DNA of 64,000 nucleotides from Acidobacteria bacterium 28-1 (lineage in GTDB: Bacteria; Acidobacteriota; Blastocatellia; Pyrinomonadales; Pyrinomonadaceae): positions 1-64,000 of the forward strand of contig MWYZ01000080.1 of assembly GCA_002050365.1 (NCBI GenBank), given 5' to 3'. Of the stretch, positions 17,531 to 27,539 are shown piece after piece. Positions within the stretch are counted from its first letter, which is position 1, and the number at the start of each line of letters is the position of its first letter. The notes beneath the pieces are model-generated. The model ran no database searches. It saw only the letters and a list, made by a program, of their open reading frames with translations, and was not told the DNA's origin. Made by a program: the position numbers and the translations under genes.

Positions 17531-18570
17531 CTGTTTTCTTGCTCAACTTCTTCAACTGCATGTTCGGAATCGAGCAGACTCCGAAACCGCGCAATGCTCA
17601 TATCGCCGTGCAAAAAGTAGTAAATTCCGAAAAAGACGGCGGGCGCGAAATAAACGAGATGCATCGCAATCGAAGTTGCCATCGCGTCATTTTGGTCAAC
17701 ATTCAAAAACACTAAACCGCTCGCCGTTGCCGCGTGAAACGCGCCGGCTGCGCCGCCCGGTGTCGGCACAACCGAACCGATTGCCGCCCAACCCATTACA
17801 AATAAAGAATCTGTGAAACTGAGCGGCAAATCGAACGCTAATAAAACCAACCACGTCGGAATGGCGATCGAAAACCAGAGCAGAATTGTCCAAAAAACTA
17901 TCGCAACAATTTCACGCCAATCTTTTAAAACTTGTAAAGACTTAGCGAGTTGATTTAAAAGACTCAGAAAAATCCTTTGGATTCGTTTGGGAATGAAGCT
18001 TTTGTCTGATGCTCGTTCAAACCAAGCAATAAAGCGCGCGGCAAATTTCTGATAAAAATATAATATTAAAAATCCGAACGCCACGCCGATGAGCATTAAA
18101 TTCCCGACAAGTTTGACGTAACCGAATTCGGTTTCGCGTCCTGCCGGAGCATCAAACCAAATAAGATTAATGGAAAAAAAACATATCAAAGACGCGAGGT
18201 CAAAGATTCTTTCGACGCCTAAGGTTATCAACGCGGTTGAGGGGCGTACGCGCCGGTCGCGCATCGGCAGCCACATCGGACGAACGATTTCGCCGATTCT
18301 GCCGACGAGAAAAACCGCCGCGTAACCAACTGTCGTCGTCGCAAAAAGCTCCTTCAAAGAAGTTTCGGTTATCGGCGCAAGCAAAACTTTCCAGCGGATT
18401 GCCCGCAGAAAATAACCAAAACAAACACCTAAAGTCGCTAGAGCCAAATAAAAAGGGTTTGCCCGCCGCAGACTTTGGCTTACTTCCTGCCAATCGAGAT
18501 TGCGCCCGAAAAACCAAAAGATAAAAACGGCGAATAAAAATAGTAGTATAAATTTTAGAGATTTTCGCAA
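17491..18570 (-). CDS. YbhN/UPF0104 (lysylphosphatidylglycerol synthase TM region) family flippase-like membrane protein
   Basis: FWFFGRNLDWQEVSQSLRRANPFYLALATLGVCFGYFLRAIRWKVLLAPI...GAAGAFHAATASGLV. Confidence 0.85.
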   Translation of the reverse strand: MRKSLKFILLFLFAVFIFWFFGRNLDWQEVSQSLRRANPFYLALATLGVCFGYFLRAIRWKVLLAPITETSLKELFATTTVGYAAVFLVGRIGEIVRPMWLPMRDRRVRPSTALITLGVERIFDLASLICFFSINLIWFDAPAGRETEFGYVKLVGNLMLIGVAFGFLILYFYQKFAARFIAWFERASDKSFIPKRIQRIFLSLLNQLAKSLQVLKDWREIVAIVFWTILLWFSIAIPTWLVLLAFDLPLSFTDSLFVMGWAAIGSVVPTPGGAAGAFHAATASGLVFLNVDQNDAMATSIAMHLVYFAPAVFFGIYYFLHGDMSIARFRSLLDSEHAVEEVEQENSQRSAIKSQQTGN

Positions 18571-18798
18571 ATGCTTTTCCGACCTTGCTTGATAAAATTC
18601 AGAAGCTAAAAAGCGTGTAACACACCGCTAAAAACTCAAGATACAGTATTATGCTAAAAAACTGTAATGTATATTGTGGTTTAATCTGGAAAGACTAAAA
18701 AAATCTTTATTGGAACTTTTCTTTTTCGGCTCTCGTAAAAAATTCTTGACAAGGCAAGTTTTTCGGCTTTGTTGCTTTAATTAAAGGCAAGCGGGTTC

Positions 18799-19410
18799 TT
18801 GGAGAACAAAGCGTTGGAAGCATTAAAAGCAGTAGCAACAACCGCTAATGGAGCGGAACTTGTGCGGCGGTGTCGCGCCGGTGACGGCACGGCTTGGGAA
18901 GAAATTGTTTCAACTTTTTCGCGGCGAATTTTTAATCTCGCGTATCGTTTTACATCAAGCATCGAAGCCGCCGAAGATTTGACACAGGAAGTTTTCGTGC
19001 GGATTTACAAAACGCTTGAGCAATACGATGCGAAACAAGGCGATTTGACAAATTGGTTGATGCGGCTCGCCAGAAATTTGATAATTGACGATTATCGGCA
19101 TCGGCAGCGCAATCCGCAAAATTCCTACGCCGACGACGTCGAAGACCATACGTTTCATCTTCGCGCAATCGGAACATCGGCGCATAAAGAAATTGAGCGG
19201 CGCGAATTGGCGAAACAAGTCCAGGACGGAATTGATAAACTGCCGCCCGATTTGAGAACGTGCGTAATTTTGCGCGACATTGAAGAATTGAGTTATCAGG
19301 AAATTGTGGATTTGCTGAAAATTCCCGAAGGCACGGTTAAATCGAGAATAAATCGCGGGCGAATTGAATTGGCGAAGATTTTGCGCCGAATGCGAGTTGT
19401 AAATATGTAA
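18799..19410 (+). CDS. ECF RNA polymerase sigma factor
   Basis: RRIFNLAYRFTSSIEAAEDLTQEVFVRIYKTLEQYD...LRDIEELSYQEIVDLLKIPEGTVKSRINRGRIELAKIL; TTG start. Confidence 0.95.
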   Translation: MENKALEALKAVATTANGAELVRRCRAGDGTAWEEIVSTFSRRIFNLAYRFTSSIEAAEDLTQEVFVRIYKTLEQYDAKQGDLTNWLMRLARNLIIDDYRHRQRNPQNSYADDVEDHTFHLRAIGTSAHKEIERRELAKQVQDGIDKLPPDLRTCVILRDIEELSYQEIVDLLKIPEGTVKSRINRGRIELAKILRRMRVVNM

Positions 19411-19487
19411 AATGAAAATTAATTGCAGATGAACGCGGATAAATTTCATCTGTGAATTAGATAAAACCGATGTAAAAGTTTTGAGTT

Positions 19488-20288
19488 ATGAATTATGAAA
19501 ACGAAAAATTAATAAACTGTTCAAAGTTCGAGGCATTTTTGACCGATTATTTAGATAACGCTTTGGACCGGCAGACGAAAGTTGCGATGGCTGAACACGC
19601 TCTTCGCTGTCCTCTCTGCCACGCGCTCCTCAACGAAGTGAGAACTGCCGTTGAAGTTTGCCGAGAAATTGCCGCACCGAAGTTTTCAATGACGCATCTC
19701 GAAGCCAGAATTCTTTCGATGACCGCGCCTGAAACGGCGATGGCGTGCGCGGATTTTGAAGACTATTTGACTGATTATTTGGATGGATTTCTTCCCGCGA
19801 CAGTTTTTCATCGTTGGGAACGCCACGCCGTTTTGTGCGAAAAATGCACGGATTTGCCGGGCGAAGTCGTTCGCTCGATTGCTGCTTGCTACACTTATAA
19901 AACTGACGAACTACCGATTCCCGAAGGTTTGAACGCGAAGATTTTGCAAGCGACGATTGGAACGGAACGGGCGAAAGACGTTCAAGCAACTTGGATCTCG
20001 CAGTCAATCGAATGGCTGCGCGGATTGAGTTTCCCGGTCCCGATTCCGCAACTCGCGCCCGTCGCAATGATTATGATGTTCGCGGCTTTAATTTTCAGCC
20101 AGACTGTTTCCGCCGACGGTTCGATTAGCGGAATGTACCAAAAGAGTTTTGAACTCGCGGGTCAAACTTACAAACAAAGCACGGATATTATGTTCGGCGA
20201 AAAACCCGTCGAACCGCCCATCAAGCAAAAATCTAACCAAGAACCGATTCAAGGAACTTATATTAATAACGAGGGAAACGAACGATGA
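19488..20288 (+). CDS. Anti-sigma factor-like protein with two zf-HC2 segments and a TM helix
   Basis: ALRCPLCHALLNEV and AVLCEKCTDLPGEV; downstream of the sigma factor gene. Confidence 0.8.
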   Translation: MNYENEKLINCSKFEAFLTDYLDNALDRQTKVAMAEHALRCPLCHALLNEVRTAVEVCREIAAPKFSMTHLEARILSMTAPETAMACADFEDYLTDYLDGFLPATVFHRWERHAVLCEKCTDLPGEVVRSIAACYTYKTDELPIPEGLNAKILQATIGTERAKDVQATWISQSIEWLRGLSFPVPIPQLAPVAMIMMFAALIFSQTVSADGSISGMYQKSFELAGQTYKQSTDIMFGEKPVEPPIKQKSNQEPIQGTYINNEGNER

Positions 20289-21052
20289 ATTGTGCATATC
20301 ACGGGCAAAATGTGGCGGTTATAAATTGTAACGGATGCGGAAAACCGCTGTGTCCGTCGTGCGACCACCGCATCAAAGGTTTTCCTTTTTGCCAAGACTG
20401 CATTGTTTCGGGCGTAGAACTTCTGCGGAATTATAATCATTCTTCTTACGCGCCGATTATCAAAAGGCAGACTTCGCCGCTGGTCGCCGCGCTTTTATCA
20501 TTGGTTTGTCCCGGACTCGGCGCGGCTTACAACGGACAAACGACAAAAGCGTTGGTTTATTTCGCCGTGTTCGTCGGACTTTTTCAGATGGCGGTTTTGA
20601 CGGGCGGAATGCCGCTTTTCGTGCTTGGATTTATGGGAATGTGGCTGTTTGCCGCGCTCGATTCGTGGCGCACGGCGCGTCTGCTTCGCTCCGGCGTTAC
20701 GCCGAATAATGCGGAAGACATTATCGTGCAGAGATTCGCCAGCAATCCAAAACTTTGGGGAATTGTTCTAACCGCGCTTGGAGCATCTTTTTTTCTCAAC
20801 GCATTTTTTAATATACGTTTTTTAATGCGCGGAATTTTGCCCGTTTTATTAATTAGCATGGGCGTTTACCTGCTTCGTGATTTTGTGTTTAAATCAAAGA
20901 AAACCAAGCAAAAATGGGCTGATTACACGACGCGGACGAATGCGCCGACGTATGCCACCGCGCATGGCGACGCAAGTTTTCGTGCCGACGATTTTGACAC
21001 GCAGAATGATTTTGCAACCGAAAAACGAGTTTCGACGTGGAAAAACAAGTAA
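20285..21052 (+). CDS. B-box-type zinc finger and multi-TM membrane protein
   Basis: MNCAYHGQNVAVINCNGCGKPLCPSCDHRIKGFPFCQDC...LLSLVCPGLGAAYNGQTTKAL. Confidence 0.75.
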   Translation: MNCAYHGQNVAVINCNGCGKPLCPSCDHRIKGFPFCQDCIVSGVELLRNYNHSSYAPIIKRQTSPLVAALLSLVCPGLGAAYNGQTTKALVYFAVFVGLFQMAVLTGGMPLFVLGFMGMWLFAALDSWRTARLLRSGVTPNNAEDIIVQRFASNPKLWGIVLTALGASFFLNAFFNIRFLMRGILPVLLISMGVYLLRDFVFKSKKTKQKWADYTTRTNAPTYATAHGDASFRADDFDTQNDFATEKRVSTWKNK

Positions 21053-21152
21053 GGAATTGTGTATGATGGAAAAACGACGGCTTTCGACATCTTTAAATTA
21101 TTGAGAGCTATCGGACGGTTAAAAATTTTAAGTATTAAGGATTATTAAAATT

Positions 21153-21365
21153 ATGCCAATTTGGTTAAAAGCCGCCGGAAAATGGGGAAGCATCTTCGCC
21201 ATTTTGGCTCTGGTCGTAACATTATTAAAACAGATAATCGCGTTCATCGGTTTTCTAACATTTGCCATTAAAGTTTTAGTCATTTTGGTCTTTGTCGCGC
21301 TGATTGGCGCGGTTGGTTTTATGATTGTCCGAAGTTGGAACACCAACCGTCAGGCAAAAAATTAA
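21153..21365 (+). CDS. Small two-TM membrane protein
   Basis: MPIWLKAAGKWGSIFAILALVVTLLKQIIAFIGFLTFAIKVLVILVFVALIG. Confidence 0.6.
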   Translation: MPIWLKAAGKWGSIFAILALVVTLLKQIIAFIGFLTFAIKVLVILVFVALIGAVGFMIVRSWNTNRQAKN

Positions 21366-21400
21366 GCCGAAAGACTAGATACTTTTTATATCTGAACGCG

Positions 21401-21445
21401 AGCAATCACCAAAATATTCGGGATATTTGCTTTTAGGTGATTGCT
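21401..21445. terminator. Stem-loop (AGCAATCACC ... GGTGATTGCT) with internal AAATAT/ATATTT stem
   Basis: Perfect 10-bp outer arms. Confidence 0.55.
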
Positions 21446-21654
21446 TGTGTTACCTTTTTACTTTCCAAAACCAAAAAATAAGCAATGCAATTTTGGTAAA
21501 ACCCCTAAGAAGGTTTTGTGTGTTCGTTCACACGAAAACTTTCGACAAGGACATCGCGTCAGTCGCCGTATGGCTGTGCTTTCGTGATTCCAAGCATTTG
21601 AAAATCATAAGTTTCCAAATGCGTAAAATCATAAAATAAGGAGCAACAAGCATA

Positions 21655-22491
21655 ATGCACAAAGACGACAAGTTTTATACTTTTCTATCATCGCATTTAA
21701 TCAATTTTAAAAGTTACGTTAAACAGGAAGAAATTTCCAAAAAAATTTTTCAGATAAGCATCGTCGGCTTCATTCTAATAGCTGGCATTTTAACAATCAG
21801 TTTTTCAGGTTTTATAAACACTAATATATTCGCCGAATTACATTTAACTTTTCAAGACAAGCCCGCAAAAATTACTCAACAAATCCAAAAATCCAAAACA
21901 GCCGCCGAATACAAATCAATCAATTACATGCGTCCTGCGTCTTCTGAGTACATCGCCATCAACAGCGGCGGACCGATTGGTAACTTAACGGAAGACGAAT
22001 CGGAATCTGGTGAAGCAACGATTGAAAGTCAGCTTCGCCTAATTGAAACGACCGGCAATCCGGGATTTCTACCGACGATGTGGGCGCATTTAGGCAAAAT
22101 AAATAACGAATTCGGTTATCGCCGCAATCCGTTCAGCGGGCGCGGTTACGAATTTCATGCAGGAATGGATATTGACGGCGACCGCGGCGACGTAATTGCT
22201 GTACCTGCCAACGGCATCGTGACTCGCGCCGGTTGGGAAGGCGGTTACGGTAATATGATTGAGGTTGACCACGGCAACGGCTTGACCACCCGCTACGGAC
22301 ATCTGTCTCGAATCGGAGTTCAGCCGAACGACACCGTTCAGCGCGGACAACTTATCGGTCTTATCGGTTCGACGGGACGCTCGACCGGTCCGCATCTGCA
22401 TTACGAATTGCGCTTAAACGATAAACCAATCAACCCGCGCCGTTTTCTGCCGCCCGAACCGGCGGAAATCAGAGCATTAAACGCAGAATAA
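21655..22491 (+). CDS. M23 family metallopeptidase
   Basis: FGYRRNPFSGRGYEFHAGMDIDGDRGDVIAVPANGIVTRAG...HGNGLTTRYGHLS...GSTGRSTGPHLHYEL. Confidence 0.93.
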   Translation: MHKDDKFYTFLSSHLINFKSYVKQEEISKKIFQISIVGFILIAGILTISFSGFINTNIFAELHLTFQDKPAKITQQIQKSKTAAEYKSINYMRPASSEYIAINSGGPIGNLTEDESESGEATIESQLRLIETTGNPGFLPTMWAHLGKINNEFGYRRNPFSGRGYEFHAGMDIDGDRGDVIAVPANGIVTRAGWEGGYGNMIEVDHGNGLTTRYGHLSRIGVQPNDTVQRGQLIGLIGSTGRSTGPHLHYELRLNDKPINPRRFLPPEPAEIRALNAE

Positions 22492-22509
22492 TTATTAAAC
22501 CAAACGCAT

Positions 22510-22546
22510 AAAAAGCGAGTCTAAATCAGACTCGCTTTTCTTTTTG
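22510..22546 (+). terminator. Intrinsic terminator after the M23 peptidase gene
   Basis: AAAAGCGAGTCT AAATC AGACTCGCTTTTCTTTTT. Confidence 0.85.
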
Positions 22547-22636
22547 CTGCAAAGGTCATAGGATTTTTTCAGTTTTATGAGTAAAATCATCTTATAATGT
22601 TAAATAAATCTGAACGAAAAGGAACTTGAATAGAAA

Positions 22637-24835
22637 ATGCGTAATAAGCTAAACATTTTTTCAACATACATCTTGATGTTTGCCGTTTTATTGTCGTCGG
22701 TATCGTCTGCGTTTGCCTTTCCCGAAGAAGGAATGTTCACGCCCGACCAAATCGGCAGACTGCCGCTCTCAAAAAAGGGTTTGAAAATAAAACCGTCTGA
22801 TATTTATAATCCGAACGGCGTTGGATTGTCCGATGCCGTTGTGCGTCTCAGCGTCGGCTGCACGGCGGAATTCGTCTCGCCCGAAGGTTTGATTTTGACT
22901 AATCATCATTGCGGCTTCGATGCTCTTGTTTCGGCTTCAACGCCACAAACCGATTACGTCGAGTTAGGTTACAAAGCCGATTCGCGGACGAATGAATTGC
23001 CCGCCAAAGGATATTCGGTATTTATGACGCAGCGCGTTGAAGACGTAACGGCGAAAATTAATCGAGGCGCGGAAAATTTAACGGGTGATGCTCGCGCCCA
23101 AATGATTAAAAAAAACACCGAAGAACTTCAACAACAAGAGCAATCTAAAGCACCAACGGGTTCGGTAATTCGCATTCAATCGTTAAACAGCGGATTTTTT
23201 CATTATTTGTATCAAACAATGCAGATAAAAGACGTTCGCGTCGTTTACGCGCCGCCGAGAAATATCGGCGTATTCGGCGGCGACCCGGACAATTTTGAAT
23301 GGACACGGCATACGGGAGATTTTACTTTTCTGCGTGCATATACCGCACCCGACGGCTCGTCTTCTGAGTATTCGCCGAACAACATTCCCTTCAAACCGAA
23401 AAAGTTTTTGACGATTAATATCGGCGGAGTCAAGGAAAACGATTTTGTTTTCGTCTTAGGTTATCCGGGCGGCACAACGCGCTATCGTGAAAGCCAATCA
23501 ATTGATTTTGCGGAAAGCACCAATTTCCCTTTTCTCGCTTCATATCTGCAGGCGCGGAGTGAAGCACTCGGCAAAGTTGGTGAAACGAATGAAGAAAAGC
23601 GTATAAAATTTCAATCCGACCGAGCTGGTCTGGACAATTACCGCAAAGTTTATGAAGGCAGCAGCGTGGCTTTGAAACGGAACGACACGAGTGTCAAAAA
23701 ACGCGCCGAAGAAGCGAAGTTTGCCGCTTGGATAAACGCCAATCCGCAGCGTCAAGCTAAATACGGTGAAGTTTTACCGAGTCTTACACGTATCTCCAGC
23801 GAGTATTATCCGACGGCGCAGCGCGATTTAATTCTGCGAACACTTCCGCCGACAGCAACACCTGTTTTTAAACAAGTCTACGAGGCGGTGTTAACCGTTC
23901 AGCAAGGCAAAACTTTAACGCCGGCTGAAAAACAGCAGAAACTTACCGAGATTCAAAAGGTTTATCAAACGCGCGAGCCGATTCTCGAACGTGAAGTTCT
24001 CAAATTTTTCTTAAAGGAAATGGCGGAATTGCCAGTCAATCAAAAGTTTCGGGCGGCGGAAAATCTTTTCAATAAATTTGAAGGCAAAGAACGCCGTTCA
24101 GCCGAAGAAACGTTTGCGGAATCAATCGCTGAAAGAGAAAATTTCGACACGCCAGAAAAAGTCATCAAACTTTACGACCTATCGCTGAGCGATTTACAGA
24201 AAAGATATCCTAATATCGTTGAATTTATGACGGCTTTAGGTCAAGAAAAATCGGCGGTAATGGCGCGAACGGCGAAATTCAATGGTGAAATTGACCGCCT
24301 GAGATTGCTTTATCAACAAGGAATGGCGGAAATGAAAGGCATTCAACCTTACCCGGACGCGAATTCGACTTTGCGATTCACATACGGCAATGTCAGAGGC
24401 TATAGTCCGCGCGAAGCCGTTACATACAGCCCATTCACTACGCTTAGAGGAATGATTGAAAAAGACAGCGGCGAAATACCGTTCGATGTTCCGCAAAAAT
24501 TGATAGATCTGCAGCGCGCGAAAGATTTCGGCAGATTCGGTGTCGGCAACACTGTTCCCGTTAATTTTCTGGCAACCACCGACATCATCGGCGGCAATTC
24601 GGGAAGCCCGATTATGAACGCTTTCGGCGAGCAGGTCGGCATCGTCTTTGACGGCAACTACGAAGGCTTAGGCAACGATCTTTTCTATAACGAGGCTGTC
24701 GGACGCACAATTGCCGTTGATATTCGCTATGTTCTTTTCGTTACGGAAAAATTCGGCGGCGCAGGCTGGATTCTCGGCGAGATGAATATCAAAGGTAGAA
24801 CTCCGGTCAAAGCAAGAAGTGCTGCAACTGAGTAA
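22637..24835 (+). CDS. S46 family peptidase (DPP7/DPP11-like)
   Basis: EGMFTPDQIGRLP...FVSPEGLILTNHHCGFDAL...FVLGYPGGTTRY...DIIGGNSGSPIMNAFGEQVGIVFDGNYE. Confidence 0.95.
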   Translation: MRNKLNIFSTYILMFAVLLSSVSSAFAFPEEGMFTPDQIGRLPLSKKGLKIKPSDIYNPNGVGLSDAVVRLSVGCTAEFVSPEGLILTNHHCGFDALVSASTPQTDYVELGYKADSRTNELPAKGYSVFMTQRVEDVTAKINRGAENLTGDARAQMIKKNTEELQQQEQSKAPTGSVIRIQSLNSGFFHYLYQTMQIKDVRVVYAPPRNIGVFGGDPDNFEWTRHTGDFTFLRAYTAPDGSSSEYSPNNIPFKPKKFLTINIGGVKENDFVFVLGYPGGTTRYRESQSIDFAESTNFPFLASYLQARSEALGKVGETNEEKRIKFQSDRAGLDNYRKVYEGSSVALKRNDTSVKKRAEEAKFAAWINANPQRQAKYGEVLPSLTRISSEYYPTAQRDLILRTLPPTATPVFKQVYEAVLTVQQGKTLTPAEKQQKLTEIQKVYQTREPILEREVLKFFLKEMAELPVNQKFRAAENLFNKFEGKERRSAEETFAESIAERENFDTPEKVIKLYDLSLSDLQKRYPNIVEFMTALGQEKSAVMARTAKFNGEIDRLRLLYQQGMAEMKGIQPYPDANSTLRFTYGNVRGYSPREAVTYSPFTTLRGMIEKDSGEIPFDVPQKLIDLQRAKDFGRFGVGNTVPVNFLATTDIIGGNSGSPIMNAFGEQVGIVFDGNYEGLGNDLFYNEAVGRTIAVDIRYVLFVTEKFGGAGWILGEMNIKGRTPVKARSAATE

Positions 24836-25113
24836 TTACAAAGGTAAATAATTATTGGAAAGCGCGGCGTTTTTAACAAATTTCGCTGCGTTTTTCTTTT
24901 TCAAATATGAAATTAAGAAATATAAATTTAGTTAAATGAGGAAAATCAGACACTTTTTACACTATCTCGGCTTGTATAGCATAAACAGTTGTAGAAAATC
25001 CGTCTCGCCTGTACACCCGCACTGCCAATACAACGAATGTCTTTGGTCTTAACATCAAATCCGAACTATAATCTAAAAACCCCTAAAAATTTTACTAGGA
25101 GATTCTAAAATAA

Positions 25114-27234
25114 ATGATGTTTAAGACAGCTACCGCCCTTTTAATTTTTATGAGCTTGAATGCCGGTGCTTACGCGCAAACGAAAATTGAGTATCCGCAA
25201 ACGCGTAAGGTCGAGCAGTCGGACGATTATCACGGAACAAAGATTTCCGACCCGTATCGTTGGCTCGAAGATGATAATTCAGCCGAAACAAAGGCTTGGG
25301 TTGAAGCCCAAAACAAAGTTACCTTCGATTATCTGAATCAAATTCCCGAACGCGCGAAAATCAAAGCGCGTCTGACCGAGCTTTGGAATTACGAAAGATA
25401 TTCCGCGCCGTTTAAGCAGGGCGGCAAATATTTTTACACCAAAAACGACGGGCTGCAAAACCAATCGGTCTGGTATGTCGCTGAATCCGCGGGCGACAAA
25501 GGTCGCGTTTTGCTCGACCCGAATACGCTTTCCAAAGACGGCACGGTTGCCTTAAATGGTTCGTCAATTTCCGACGATGGCAAATTGCTGGCTTACGGTT
25601 TGTCCTCGTCCGGTTCGGATTGGATAGAATGGCGTTTCAAAAACGTCGAAACCGGCGAAGATATGGCGGACGTTTTGAAGGACATCAAATTCTCCGGCGC
25701 GTCTTGGACGAAAGACGGCAAGGGCGTTTTTTATTCGCGCTTTCCGGCGACCGATGAAAAAGCAAAATTAACCAGCCTCAATTACAATCAAAAAATTTAT
25801 TATCACAAACTCGGCACGCCGCAATCGGAAGACGGCTTGATTTACGAACGCGCTGACGATAAGGAAATGGGAGTCGGCGGCGGCGTTACCGAAGACGGCA
25901 AATATCTTATTGTCTACGTTTCAAAAGGCACTTCGCCGAAAAATCAGATTTATTATAAGGATTTGAGCAAACCGGATTCGCAGGTTTTGCCGCTGATTGA
26001 TAAATTTGAATCGAGCTACGGTTTTATCGGCAATGACGGCTCGATGTTTTATTTCCTCACTGACAAAGACGCTTCTCACGGTCGCGTGGTGGCGGTGGAT
26101 GTTTCCAAACAAGATAAAGAATGGAAGGAAATTATTCCCGAAGGACGCGAAACGCTCGGCGACGTTAATTTTGTCAACAACCAATTTATTGGAAACTATC
26201 TGAAAGACGCTTACACACAGATTCGCATTTACGATATCAAAGGAAAATTTCTCCGCAACGTCGAACTTTCGGGTATCGGCACGGCGGGCGGCTTCGGCGG
26301 CAAGCGCGATGATACGGAAACCTTTTATACTTTTTCAAGCTATGCGACACCGCCGACGATTTACCGCTACGATATGAAAACCGGCAAATCGGAAGTGTTC
26401 CGCAAAGCCGGCGTGAAAATCAATCCAGGCGACTACGAAGTCAAACAAATCAAATATAAAAGCAAAGACGGTACGGAAGTTCCGATGTTAATCGTTTACA
26501 AAAAAGGCTTAAAAATGGACGGCATGAATCCGACTCTGCTTTACGGCTACGGCGGTTTCAATATCTCTTTGACACCGAGCTTTTCCGTTTCGCGTCTGGC
26601 GTGGATGGAAATGGGCGGCGTGTTTGCTGTTGCAAACTTGCGCGGCGGCGGCGAATACGGCAAAGAATGGCACGAATCGGCAATTAAAACTAAACGTCAA
26701 AACGCCTTCGATGATTTCATCGCGGCAGCTGAATATCTGATTTCCGCGAAATACACCAGCCCGAAAAAACTCGCCATTCAAGGCGGCTCGAACGGCGGCT
26801 TACTCGTTGGCGCGGTTTTAAATCAACGTCCCGAACTTTTCGGCGCAGCACTTCCCGCCGTCGGCGTTATGGATATGCTCCGCTTTAACAAATTCACCGC
26901 CGGACGTTACTGGACTTCCGATTACGGCTCGCCCGACAACCCTGAAGAATTTGCGGCGATTTATAAATATTCGCCGCTTCATAATCTGAAAAAAGGCACG
27001 AAATATCCGGCAGTTTTAGTCACAACGGCTGACCACGACGACCGAGTTGTTCCCGCGCACAGTTTCAAATACGCGGCGACTTTGCAGGAATCGCAAGGCG
27101 GCGACGCGCCGGTTTTAATCCGCATCGAAACCAAAGCCGGACACGGCGCAGGCAAACCGACTTCCAAGCAAATCGAAGAGATAGCCGATATCTACGGATT
27201 CCTGATGAAAAACTTGGAAATGAAAACGAATTAA
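25114..27234 (+). CDS. Prolyl oligopeptidase (S9A)
   Basis: YPQTRKVEQSDDYHGTKISDPYRWLEDDNSAETKAWVEAQN...IQGGSNGGLLVGAVLNQRPELF...DHDDRVVPAHSFKYAA. Confidence 0.96.
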   Translation: MMFKTATALLIFMSLNAGAYAQTKIEYPQTRKVEQSDDYHGTKISDPYRWLEDDNSAETKAWVEAQNKVTFDYLNQIPERAKIKARLTELWNYERYSAPFKQGGKYFYTKNDGLQNQSVWYVAESAGDKGRVLLDPNTLSKDGTVALNGSSISDDGKLLAYGLSSSGSDWIEWRFKNVETGEDMADVLKDIKFSGASWTKDGKGVFYSRFPATDEKAKLTSLNYNQKIYYHKLGTPQSEDGLIYERADDKEMGVGGGVTEDGKYLIVYVSKGTSPKNQIYYKDLSKPDSQVLPLIDKFESSYGFIGNDGSMFYFLTDKDASHGRVVAVDVSKQDKEWKEIIPEGRETLGDVNFVNNQFIGNYLKDAYTQIRIYDIKGKFLRNVELSGIGTAGGFGGKRDDTETFYTFSSYATPPTIYRYDMKTGKSEVFRKAGVKINPGDYEVKQIKYKSKDGTEVPMLIVYKKGLKMDGMNPTLLYGYGGFNISLTPSFSVSRLAWMEMGGVFAVANLRGGGEYGKEWHESAIKTKRQNAFDDFIAAAEYLISAKYTSPKKLAIQGGSNGGLLVGAVLNQRPELFGAALPAVGVMDMLRFNKFTAGRYWTSDYGSPDNPEEFAAIYKYSPLHNLKKGTKYPAVLVTTADHDDRVVPAHSFKYAATLQESQGGDAPVLIRIETKAGHGAGKPTSKQIEEIADIYGFLMKNLEMKTN

Positions 27235-27539
27235 GTTTAGCTGTTAAAAATTCTATTAAGAAGCGGAAAGTGTAAATCATATTTTATTACGACTTTTCGT
27301 TTCTTATACAAAAACAAAACTAAATGGGTTCTTCGGAATAGCTGAAAGATGTTAGTTAACAACTGACAGATAAAAAGCGCAGCTATCAGTTATCATTTTT
27401 AGCTATTCCGAATAATAAATTAACCTTTCTCTTTTGTCTTCGTATTATTTCTAAATTTACAAACCTTTAAAGCCTAACGGTATCTTTGATTTAAAAAGTA
27501 ACAAATATTTAAAAAAATGTTGTTGACAGGTAGGGCTTA

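Noticed and set aside
18740-18790. TTGACA-like promoter before the sigma factor gene
   Set aside because: TTGACA is present but no convincing -10 at proper spacing; not enough to call.
21427-21639. 70-aa ORF upstream of the M23 peptidase
   Set aside because: Covers hairpin-rich non-coding sequence, no good RBS, no family resemblance.
24840-24900. GAAAGCGCGGCGTTTTTAAC...CGCTGCGTTTTTCTTTTT as a terminator of the S46 peptidase gene
   Set aside because: Arms are imperfectly complementary; plausible but not supported enough.
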